Shown: positions 1 through 5,505 of the stretch, piece by piece
How positions within the stretch are numbered: the stretch's first letter is position 1
Layout of the letters: the number at the start of each line of letters is the position of its first letter
DNA from: BPIH01 sp042408535
GTDB taxonomy: Bacteria > Chloroflexota > Limnocylindria > Limnocylindrales > CSP1-4
DNA length: 6,399 nt
Direction: 5' to 3'
Assembly: GCA_042408535.1 (NCBI GenBank)
Contig: JBHORA010000095.1
Location: 1 to 6,399, forward strand
Program-made: the position numbers and the translations under genes
The notes under the pieces: model-generated
Databases searched by the model: none
What the model was told of the DNA's origin: nothing
Seen by the model: only the letters and a program-made list of their open reading frames with translations

Positions 1-160
1 GGCCGCCCGACGACTCGGGGTCGCGGGCCCGGCGGGCCGGGATCTCCCGGGCGGGCTCGTCGGCCCGGAGGGGTTCGACCGGCGGGCGTTCCTCGAGCGG
101 ATCCTCTCGGTCGGCGCGCCGCCGCCGGCGCTCCTCCGGGACCGCTGGGCGGCGGGGTAG
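1..160 (+). CDS. C-terminal end of an unidentified protein (5' end outside window)
   Basis: An open frame runs from position 2 to a TAG at 158-160, giving 52 residues with no start inside the window. Nearly every codon ends in G or C, as expected for a real gene here, and the composition is protein-like, with a segment reading GFDRRAFLERIL followed by a Pro-rich turn and a final Trp-Ala-Ala-Gly. I do not recognise the family and see no catalytic motif. The gene points toward the rbs operon and ends 33 nt before the terminator stem, so the two transcription units converge. The opposite strand is also G/C-rich, so the coding call is moderate; the choice of this frame rests on codon third positions and the natural stop. 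Confidence 0.5.
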   Translation, partial: AARRLGVAGPAGRDLPGGLVGPEGFDRRAFLERILSVGAPPPALLRDRWAAG

Positions 161-183
161 GGGAGGCAGGGCAGCGGCGGCCC

Positions 184-221
184 GGAAAAGGAGAGCCTCG
201 GCCCTCGTGGGGCCGAGGCTC
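184..221 (-). terminator. Intrinsic terminator of the rbs operon
   Basis: A perfect 12-bp inverted repeat (GAGCCTCGGCCC at 193-204, GGGCCGAGGCTC at 210-221) encloses a 5-nt loop. Read on the minus strand, the stem is followed by TCCTTTTCC (192-184), a short but real T-run. The stem begins 83 nt past the rbsB stop. On the plus strand the stem is followed by AGCCTTCGCG with no T-run, so termination of the converging gene is less certain. Confidence 0.75.
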
Positions 222-258
222 AGCCTTCGCGAGCTCGGGGATGCTGAGCCCTCGCGAA
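217..258. repeat. Two interleaved 8-bp inverted repeats next to the terminator
   Basis: GGCTCAGC (217-224) is perfectly complementary to GCTGAGCC (243-250), and TTCGCGAG (226-233) to CTCGCGAA (251-258). The arms are interleaved (A, B, A', B'), so the two hairpins are mutually exclusive. The arm at 217-224 also shares 5 nt with the terminator stem at 210-221. The same region can be seen as an imperfect direct repeat AGCCyTCGCGA (222-232 and 247-257). Function unknown; see findings. Confidence 0.6.
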
Positions 259-304
259 CGGTCTGCTATCTCCGAGGGACTGGCTCCGCTCTCCTAGTCT
301 CGCC

Positions 305-1282
305 TTACTTCAGGAACTGCTCGACGTTGTCCTTGGTTACGAGCTTCACTTCCACCGGCTGCGAGGCTGGTGGGGTCTTGCCAGTGATGATGTCGTTCGC
401 CGTTGCCACAGCCATCGCGCCCATGAGAGCGGGCTGCTGGGCGACGGTGGCAGCCATCTTCCCGTCCTTGATGGCATTGAGGGCGTCCGTGATGGCATCG
501 AAGCCGACCACAACGATTCCAGTCTTTTGAGCCGCCTCGATGGCCTGAATGGCTCCGAGCGCCATCTCGTCGTTCTGGGCGAACACACCCTTGAGATCGG
601 GATGCGCCTGGAGGAGGTTCTGCATGACGTTCAGCCCCTTGGCCCGGTCGAAATCGGCCGTCTGCGACGCGACGAGCTTCACGGCTGTCTGGGCGTCGAG
701 CGCTTCCTTGCAGCCCTGACCGCGATCGCGGGCGGCGCTCGTCCCGGCGATGCCTTCGAGCTGGACGATGTTTCCCGAACCGACCTGCTGGATGAGGAAT
801 TCGCACGCCGCCTTGGCGCCGGCGACATTGTCGCTGGCGATGTGGCTGGCGACGGTGCCTCCGTTGGCGGCCCTGTCGACGGTAATGACGGGGATGCCGG
901 CCTCGTTCGCCTTCTGGACGGCCGGGACGATCCCGTCAGAGTCGACGGGGTTGATGATGATGACCGCCACCTTCTTGGTAATGAAGTCCTCGATCTGAGC
1001 GGTCTGGGTGGCCAAGTCGTCTTTGCCGTCCGCGACCTGGAGCGTTACGCCAAGCTCCTGGGCTTTCTGCTGCGCTCCATCGCGGAGGGTGACGAAGAAG
1101 GGGTTGTTGAGCGTACTCAGGGCGAGCCCGATGGTAGCCCCACCCGCCGGTCCGCTGGCCGCCGGGCTCGGGCTGCTGGCCGGACTCGGGCTGCTGGCCG
1201 AGCTCGGGCTAGCGCCCCCACCGCAGGCCGCGACGAGGAGTCCTGCGACTGCCGCTGCAACGAGGAACCGTTTCGCGATCAT
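305..1282 (-). CDS. rbsB: Ribose ABC transporter substrate-binding lipoprotein RbsB
   Basis: This is a 325-residue extracytoplasmic binding protein that captures D-ribose and delivers it to RbsC/RbsA. A signal peptide (residues 1-19: MIAKRF, then a hydrophobic Ala/Val/Leu stretch) ends in lipobox V-A-A-C with Cys20 as the predicted lipidated residue. A low-complexity Gly/Ser/Pro/Ala linker follows (21-48). The two-lobed type I periplasmic-binding fold starts near residue 49. Aligned from memory to E. coli RbsB, every ribose contact is kept: Ser56, Asn60, Phe62, Phe63, Asp136, Arg137, Arg187, Phe211, Asn237, Asp262 and Gln282. Long identical blocks (STLNNPFF, SHIASDN, GIAGTSAAR, KGLNVMQNLL, VFAQNDEMALGA) support ribose specificity. 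The ATG at 1282 is chosen over an in-frame start at 1309 because AAGGAGGTGG sits just upstream and the signal peptide then begins correctly. It is the last gene of the operon, 35 nt after rbsC. Confidence 0.96.
   Translation of the reverse strand: MIAKRFLVAAAVAGLLVAACGGGASPSSASSPSPASSPSPAASGPAGGATIGLALSTLNNPFFVTLRDGAQQKAQELGVTLQVADGKDDLATQTAQIEDFITKKVAVIIINPVDSDGIVPAVQKANEAGIPVITVDRAANGGTVASHIASDNVAGAKAACEFLIQQVGSGNIVQLEGIAGTSAARDRGQGCKEALDAQTAVKLVASQTADFDRAKGLNVMQNLLQAHPDLKGVFAQNDEMALGAIQAIEAAQKTGIVVVGFDAITDALNAIKDGKMAATVAQQPALMGAMAVATANDIITGKTPPASQPVEVKLVTKDNVEQFLK
1161..1213. repeat. 18-bp tandem repeat in the RbsB linker
   Basis: About three copies of an 18-bp unit lie at 1161-1178, 1179-1196 and 1197-1213 (third copy degraded). 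The first two differ at one base (1166/1184). On the coding strand the unit encodes a six-residue Ser-Pro-Ser-Pro-Ala-Ser type repeat between Cys20 and the sugar-binding domain, so copy number changes would only alter linker length. Confidence 0.8.
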
Positions 1283-1284
1283 AT

Positions 1285-1294
1285 CCACCTCCTT
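1285..1294 (-). promoter_or_regulatory. Strong Shine-Dalgarno of rbsB
   Basis: The minus strand reads AAGGAGGTGG, an almost perfect anti-16S match, with the AGGAGG core (1293-1288) 5 nt from the ATG at 1282. rbsD and rbsA show no clear Shine-Dalgarno and rbsC only a weak one. This fits extra translation of the binding protein, which such transporters need in excess over the membrane parts. Confidence 0.85.
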
Positions 1295-1317
1295 GTGGCT
1301 CCACACCACGCGACGAG

Positions 1318-2289
1318 TTAACCGCCGCCCTTCGCCCTCAGTCGATCGAGGCCCACGGCCACCAGGATGACCAGGCCCTTGATGACCGGCTGGACGAAGG
1401 GGTCGACGTTGAGGAGATTGAGGCCGTTGTTCAGGACGCCGATGAGGAGAGCGCCGATGAGGGTTCGGACGATGCTCCCTTCACCTCCCGCCAGGCTCAT
1501 GCCGCCGACGACTACCGCCGCGATGGCGTCGAGCTCGAACCCGACCCCCGCCGTCGGCTGCGCTGACGAGAGCCGAGCGGTGGTAACGAGGCCCGCCAAC
1601 CCGGCCAGGAAGCCACTGATCCCGTAGACGGCGACGAGGACCTGGCGAACCGGGATCCCCGACAGGCGCGCCGCATCGGGATTCGAGCCGATGGCGTAGA
1701 CCTGCCGGCCGAAGACGGTGAACCGCAGGACGACCCAGCCGATGACGACGGTGATGGTCATGATGACGACGGGTACTGGCACCGGGCCGATGTCACCCTG
1801 GCCGATGGCGTTGAAGGCCGGATCGAGACCCGTGAACGGCCGACCTCCGGTGTAGAGCTGGGTCAGGCCGCGGGCGATGGAAAGCATGGCGAGAGTGGCG
1901 ATGAAGGCCGGGATACGGAAGACGGTCACCGCCAGACCGTTGGCGATGCCGAGGACGGTTCCCGCGAGGAGACCCATGAGGGCGGCGATGGGCCAGGGCA
2001 CCCCTGCGCCGACAATGAGACCGGCCGCAATCGCTCCCGACAGGGCGAGCAGCGAACCAACGGAGAGGTCGATCCCGCCCGTGAGGATGACGAAGGTCAT
2101 CCCGTAGGCCAGGAGGGCGTTGATCGAGGACTGCAGGGCGACGTTGAAGAGGTTCTGGGGGGTCGCAAAGACGGGCGACACGACCGCCAGCGCCACGACG
2201 AGCAAGGTGAAGGCGAGAAAGATGCCGTAGGTGGCGATCCCTTGTCGCCAGCGCGGCGAGATCCGAAGTTCGAGGGATGCGACCTTCAC
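1318..2289 (-). CDS. rbsC: Ribose ABC transporter permease RbsC
   Basis: This 323-residue inner-membrane permease is the channel subunit for ribose import; a homodimer would pair with RbsA. After a short cytoplasmic start, hydrophobic segments follow at about 20-39, 56-70, 76-95, 100-123, 127-145, 171-190, 217-237, 255-268, 273-293 and 300-315. Family signatures are clear: GGIDLSVGSLLALSGA (71-86), an ATPase-coupling loop around ARLSGIPVRQ (207-216), SSAQPTAG plus ELDAIAAVVVGG (241-263) and NNGLNLL (287-293). Length matches E. coli RbsC (321). The GTG start at 2289 overlaps the rbsA TGA as GTGA and has AAAGG (2301-2297) 7 nt upstream. The frame stays open upstream to 2742, but that stretch lies inside rbsA and has no membrane-protein character, so the longer start is rejected. 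Confidence 0.95.
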   Translation of the reverse strand: MKVASLELRISPRWRQGIATYGIFLAFTLLVVALAVVSPVFATPQNLFNVALQSSINALLAYGMTFVILTGGIDLSVGSLLALSGAIAAGLIVGAGVPWPIAALMGLLAGTVLGIANGLAVTVFRIPAFIATLAMLSIARGLTQLYTGGRPFTGLDPAFNAIGQGDIGPVPVPVVIMTITVVIGWVVLRFTVFGRQVYAIGSNPDAARLSGIPVRQVLVAVYGISGFLAGLAGLVTTARLSSAQPTAGVGFELDAIAAVVVGGMSLAGGEGSIVRTLIGALLIGVLNNGLNLLNVDPFVQPVIKGLVILVAVGLDRLRAKGGG

Positions 2290-3776
2290 GCCAGCGCCTT
2301 TGTGGCTCCGGTCGCCAGGCGCATGATCGTCTCCTGGCTGACTCCGCCCGGTAAGGTGGCCACGAGTCGGCCTTCGCGGATGACCACGAGCCGGTTGGCG
2401 AGGGAGAGCAGCTCGGGAAGTTCGGAGGTCGAGAGCAGGATGGCGACACCGGCCGAGGCCTGCTGCTGGATGAGCGCGTAGATCTCCGCCTTGGCGCCGA
2501 CGTCGACGCCGCGAGTCGGTTCGTCCATGAGCAGGATTCGAGGCCGACGGGCGAGCCAGCGTCCCAGGACGACCTTCTGCTGGTTGCCCCCCGAGAGGGT
2601 GAGCACGCCCTGCCCGAGGCTTCGGAGTCGGATGTCGAGGGCACGGACCTGCTCGGTGGCGAGCGCCGTCACGGCTCGGCCCCAGAGAAATCCGTGTCGC
2701 GCCAGGTCTGGCCAGCTGGCTGCCGCCAAGTTCTCGCCGCAAGAAAGGGCGGGGAACAGCCCCAAACCGCGCCGATCCTCGGGGATGAAGGCGATCCCGA
2801 GGCGGATCGCATCGGCTGGGCTCCGGAGGCGGATCGGTCGGCCGTCGAGGAGGATGGTTCCGCGCGCCGGCTGTTCCGCCCCGAAGAGGGTCCGCAGGAG
2901 GCTGCTCCGTCCGGCGCCGACCAACCCGGCCAGGCCCAGAACTTCGCCGGCACGGACCTGGAGGCTGATGCCCACCAGGCGACCCGGCAGGTCGAGATCT
3001 CGCACCTCGAGGACGGCCGGGGCGTCGGGAGACGGGGTCGCGGGCTCCTCGGGCTGGGCGATCCTGCCGACCATGAGCTCGATGAGCTTGTCGCGGGTGG
3101 CATCGGTGCGCGTCAAGGAGCCAACGCGGCGTCCATCCCGAAGCACGACGATCCGATCGCAGACCTGCAAGGCTTCCTCGAGCCGATGAGTGACGAAGAC
3201 GACGCTCACGCCGCCCGCGGCGAGACTCCTCGTGGTGGCCAGGAGGCGCTCGGCCTCGCGCTCGCTGAGGCTGGCCGTCGGCTCATCCATGAAGAGCAGG
3301 CGCGCTCGCCGAGCCAGCGCCCGGGCGACCTCGACGAGCTGCCGCTGGGCGATCGGCATCTCCCGAACGGGAACGTCGACGGGAATTCCGGGCATGAGCT
3401 CGTCGAGCCAGCGCCTCGCCGCGGCGCGAGCGGCCGTCCAGTCGACGAACGGACCACGGGTCGGCAAGCCTCCGAGGAGGACGTTCTCGGTCGCGTCGAG
3501 GGTGGCCGCTAGGCTCAGTTCCTGGTAGATGACGGCGATCCCTGCTCGCATCGCGTCGGCCGGCGATCCGAACCGGGCTCGCCGACCTTCGATCCAGATC
3601 TCGCCCGCATCCGGGGCGACGGCACCGGCCACGATCTTGATGAGGGTGGACTTGCCGGCGCCGTTCTCGCCGACGAGGCCGACGACCTCCCCGGCTTCTA
3701 CGGTGAAGTCGACCCCCGAAAGGGCCGGCACGCCGTCGTACCGCTTGCTGATGGCTCGAAGCTCGAGGACGGGCAT
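2286..3776 (-). CDS. rbsA: Ribose ABC transporter ATP-binding protein RbsA
   Basis: This cytoplasmic ATPase of 496 residues has two fused nucleotide-binding domains and powers ribose import through RbsC. Domain 1 has Walker A GENGAGKST (36-44), Q-loop Gln85, an atypical signature region PIAQRQLVEVARAL (141-154), Walker B LLFMDEPTASLS (160-171) and H-loop His197. Domain 2 starts near 255. Its Walker A is altered, GLVGAGRSS (284-292), with Arg where Lys is expected; its signature LSGGNQQK (394-401) is canonical, as is Walker B ILLMDEPTRGVDVG (414-427), and Ser/Glu replace the H-loop His. This asymmetry is normal for the RbsA/MglA/AraG group and is not decay. The ATG at 3776 lies 2 nt past the rbsD stop. 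No clear Shine-Dalgarno is visible, so translation probably depends on coupling to rbsD. E. coli RbsA is 501 residues. Confidence 0.96.
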   Translation of the reverse strand: MPVLELRAISKRYDGVPALSGVDFTVEAGEVVGLVGENGAGKSTLIKIVAGAVAPDAGEIWIEGRRARFGSPADAMRAGIAVIYQELSLAATLDATENVLLGGLPTRGPFVDWTAARAAARRWLDELMPGIPVDVPVREMPIAQRQLVEVARALARRARLLFMDEPTASLSEREAERLLATTRSLAAGGVSVVFVTHRLEEALQVCDRIVVLRDGRRVGSLTRTDATRDKLIELMVGRIAQPEEPATPSPDAPAVLEVRDLDLPGRLVGISLQVRAGEVLGLAGLVGAGRSSLLRTLFGAEQPARGTILLDGRPIRLRSPADAIRLGIAFIPEDRRGLGLFPALSCGENLAAASWPDLARHGFLWGRAVTALATEQVRALDIRLRSLGQGVLTLSGGNQQKVVLGRWLARRPRILLMDEPTRGVDVGAKAEIYALIQQQASAGVAILLSTSELPELLSLANRLVVIREGRLVATLPGGVSQETIMRLATGATKALA

Positions 3777-3778
3777 GG

Positions 3779-4177
3779 CTAGAAGGTGACGCCGGCGACG
3801 AGGACGACGTTCATGTACGGCGTGCACTCACCCGTTCGGACGACGGCGACGGAGTGGTCTGCGAGCGCCTTGAGCTGCTCGTGGTCGACGATCTCCCGAG
3901 GCGGCAGCCGCTCGCCGAAGGCTTCGACGAGGGCCGCCTCGAGGGGGCCGCCCGTCCCCGCCTCGCGAGCAACGATGACCCGCTCGACCGCGAGCTCCTG
4001 GGCGATGACAGCGAGGACGTCGCGGAAGGAGGGCACCCCACACTGGACGGCGAGGTCGATCCGCTCCGTCGTCGCGCCGATCGGGAGGCCGGCGTCGGCC
4101 ACGGTGATGAGCTGACCGTGGCCGAGCCCGGCGACCAGGGCCGCCAGTCGCGGGTGGAGAATGCCGGAGGCCTTCAC
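3779..4177 (-). CDS. rbsD: D-ribose pyranase RbsD
   Basis: This 132-residue cytoplasmic mutarotase interconverts beta-pyranose and furanose forms of D-ribose, supplying the furanose used by ribokinase. Family blocks run the full length: LGHG (18-21, His20 at the catalytic position of E. coli RbsD), ADAGLPIG (27-34), ERIDLAVQCGVPSF (38-51) and the strongly conserved C-terminus RTGECTPYMNVVLVAGVTF (114-132). E. coli RbsD is 139 residues, so this copy is complete. The GTG start at 4177 overlaps the rbsR TGA (GTGA at 4177-4174). There is no convincing Shine-Dalgarno, which argues for translational coupling to rbsR. The TAG at 3781-3779 lies 2 nt before rbsA. Confidence 0.96.
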   Translation of the reverse strand: MKASGILHPRLAALVAGLGHGQLITVADAGLPIGATTERIDLAVQCGVPSFRDVLAVIAQELAVERVIVAREAGTGGPLEAALVEAFGERLPPREIVDHEQLKALADHSVAVVRTGECTPYMNVVLVAGVTF

Positions 4178-5343
4178 CGGGCCACCGTAGGGAGAGCCTC
4201 GGGAGCCCGCCCGCGCTCGTCCGCCGGTCCGGGATCGGCGGGAGGCTCGGCACGCGTGACGGTCTCGGCGCGTAACTGGCGCGCGTCTCCTGGCGGTGCA
4301 GTGGAGGCGCGCACGACCGGCGACGGGCGCAGCACGACTCGGCGAGGGCGGGTCGGCGCATTCCCCTGGATCCGCTCCAGGACCAACCTCGCCGCCTGAG
4401 CCCCGAGCTCGTCGATCGGTTGACGGACGGTCGTCAGCGACGGGCGAGCGAGGGCGGCGAAGGGAATGTCGTCGAAGCCGGCCACCGAGAGCTCCTCGGG
4501 CACGGCGACGCCTGCCTGCTGACAGGCGAGGATGGCGCCGAGAGCGAGGAGGTCGTTGGCGGCGACGATGGCGGTTGGGCGCTCACGCGGCGGTCGGGCG
4601 AGGAGGCGCTCGGTTTGGAGCCTGCCGCTCTCTAGGCTGAACATGCCGGTGCTGAGCCAGGCTGGTTCCAGGTTCCGGTGCCTCAGGGCGCGGGCGAAAC
4701 CGCGGGCTCGTTGCAGGCCGGCGGTGGACACCTGGTCGCCGCCGATGAAACCGATCCGCTCGTGACCGAGGCCGACGAGGTGGCCGACGATGACCTCCAT
4801 GCCGGCCTCGTTGTCGACCCGGACGGCGTCGAACGGCCAGCGAGGCGGATAGCGATCGAGGGCGACGACGGCGAGATCCATCGGGAGGCGCTTCGCCCAG
4901 CCGGCCACGTTCGCGACGGCGATGAGACCGTCGACCCTCCGCTCCACGAACTCCTCCACGTACCGCGTTTCGAGGTCCGGGTCGTTCTCAGAGTTGCCGA
5001 AGACGACGCAGTAGCCAGCAGTCCGCGCCTCGCGCTCCACCGCCCGGGCGAGCTCGCCGAAGAATGGGTTGCCGACGTCTGGGATGACCATGCCGATGAC
5101 GTGGCTCCGCCGCGTCTGGAGCGACCGAGCGAGGCGATTTGGCCGGTAGCCGAGAGTTGCGATGGCTGCCTCGACCCGCGATCGGGTGGAAGGCGCCACG
5201 TGGCGTCTGCCACTGATGACGTGGGAGACAGTCCCGACCGACACGCCCGCCGCCGCCGCAACCTCGCGAACGGTCACCCGGGTGCGCCCGCTCGGCCGCG
5301 CGATATTCCCCCCGGGGTCGCGGCTCGGATTGGATACCGGCAT
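4174..5343 (-). CDS. rbsR: LacI-family transcriptional repressor, probable RbsR
   Basis: This 389-residue DNA-binding repressor probably controls its own operon. A disordered N-terminus (1-22) precedes the LacI helix-turn-helix TVREVAAAAGVSVGTVSHVI (24-43). The hinge region follows (RPNRLARSL, 67-75). The effector-binding core starts at IGMVIPD (83-89) and keeps NPFF (92-95), LDRYP (162-166), QRARGF (211-216), AANDLLALGA (261-270), GFDDIPFA (289-296) and TTVRQP (304-309). The core ends near residue 350 and about 39 Pro/Ala/Arg-rich residues follow, which LacI proteins normally lack. The ATG at 5343 is preceded by AGAGG (5354-5350) with a 6-nt spacer; an in-frame GTG at 5385 has no such site and is not chosen. 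The ribose-regulator assignment rests on operon position and the operator upstream; the effector (ribose or a phosphate of it) cannot be read from sequence. Confidence 0.92.
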   Translation of the reverse strand: MPVSNPSRDPGGNIARPSGRTRVTVREVAAAAGVSVGTVSHVISGRRHVAPSTRSRVEAAIATLGYRPNRLARSLQTRRSHVIGMVIPDVGNPFFGELARAVEREARTAGYCVVFGNSENDPDLETRYVEEFVERRVDGLIAVANVAGWAKRLPMDLAVVALDRYPPRWPFDAVRVDNEAGMEVIVGHLVGLGHERIGFIGGDQVSTAGLQRARGFARALRHRNLEPAWLSTGMFSLESGRLQTERLLARPPRERPTAIVAANDLLALGAILACQQAGVAVPEELSVAGFDDIPFAALARPSLTTVRQPIDELGAQAARLVLERIQGNAPTRPRRVVLRPSPVVRASTAPPGDARQLRAETVTRAEPPADPGPADERGRAPEALPTVAR

Positions 5344-5451
5344 GGAGGGCCTCTCTGGTTCAGGCGAAGGCGTCGGTCCAGACACCTGTCAAGATCGGGT
5401 CGTCGCTGTCGTCGGAGCGCGACCGCGACGGTGGCTTTGGGAGTTCGCCAT
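5344..5451 (-). other. 5' leader of the rbs mRNA with a possible 20-codon upstream ORF
   Basis: Between the operator and rbsR lies a leader of about 110 nt. On the minus strand it holds an ATG at 5451-5449 followed by 19 further codons (rich in Ser, Arg and Thr) and a TGA at 5391-5389. No Shine-Dalgarno precedes this ATG, which abuts the operator, so translation would have to be close to leaderless (predicted RNA start near 5470). I see no riboswitch-like fold. The TTGACA at 5392-5387 has no matching -10. Confidence 0.2.
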
Positions 5452-5467
5452 GTTGAAACGATTCAAC
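5452..5467. promoter_or_regulatory. LacI-family operator, probable RbsR binding site
   Basis: GTTGAAACGATTCAAC is a 16-bp inverted repeat: GTTGAA, a 4-nt centre ACGA, and TTCAAC. The core TGAAACGATTCA with a central CG closely resembles the usual LacI-family operator (TGAAACG-TTCA type). It covers roughly +3 to +18 relative to the predicted start, a position where a bound repressor blocks transcription initiation or clearance. I saw no second copy in the window. Confidence 0.85.
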
Positions 5468-5476
5468 GCATGCCCC

Positions 5477-5505
5477 ACAGTACGTCGGCCGGGAGAAAAT
5501 GTCAA
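5477..5505 (-). promoter_or_regulatory. Sigma-70-type promoter of the rbs operon
   Basis: On the minus strand a consensus -35 TTGACA (5505-5500) is separated by exactly 17 nt from a -10 TACTGT (5482-5477) that keeps the three most conserved positions (T1, A2, T6). Transcription would start near 5470, just before the operator. This is the only promoter-like pair I found upstream of rbsR, and no promoter is evident between the tightly packed genes. Confidence 0.72.

Noticed and set aside
217..258. H-type pseudoknot formed by both 8-bp inverted repeats at once
   Set aside because: The second connecting loop would be 0 nt and would have to span an 8-bp stem, which is sterically implausible; alternative hairpins are more likely.
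281..298. Altered Walker A (Arg for Lys) in RbsA domain 2 (residues 284-289) as a loss-of-function mutation
   Set aside because: The same substitution pattern is normal in the second ATPase domain of RbsA/MglA/AraG proteins. The coordinates given here are approximate residue numbers within RbsA, not window positions; in the window this lies at about 2910-2930.
207..530. 107-residue plus-strand open frame over the terminator and the 3' end of rbsB
   Set aside because: It crosses the terminator hairpin and lies antisense to conserved RbsB codons.
527..1321. 264-residue plus-strand open frame opposite rbsB
   Set aside because: It is the antisense shadow of a gene with full-length homology to RbsB; long antisense frames are expected in GC-rich DNA, and its Asp/Gly/Arg-rich composition matches no family.
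2290..2742. Upstream extension of the rbsC frame
   Set aside because: It lies inside rbsA in another frame, is Arg/Pro-rich and lacks membrane segments; the GTG at 2289 gives the family's normal length.
3777..3827. Longer rbsA starting at GTG 3827
   Set aside because: It would add 17 basic residues absent from the family and overlap rbsD by 49 nt; MPVLELRAISK at 3776 is the usual type of start.
4174..4230. RbsR tail as a remnant of the ribokinase C-terminus
   Set aside because: The segment before the stop (APEALPTVAR) faintly resembles ribokinase endings, but only a few residues match and no other ribokinase motif is visible in any frame nearby.
5364..5392. Second TTGACA at 5392-5387 as a promoter for rbsR
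   Set aside because: At 16-18 nt spacing the -10 position reads CTTCGC or similar, with no TATAAT-like hexamer.
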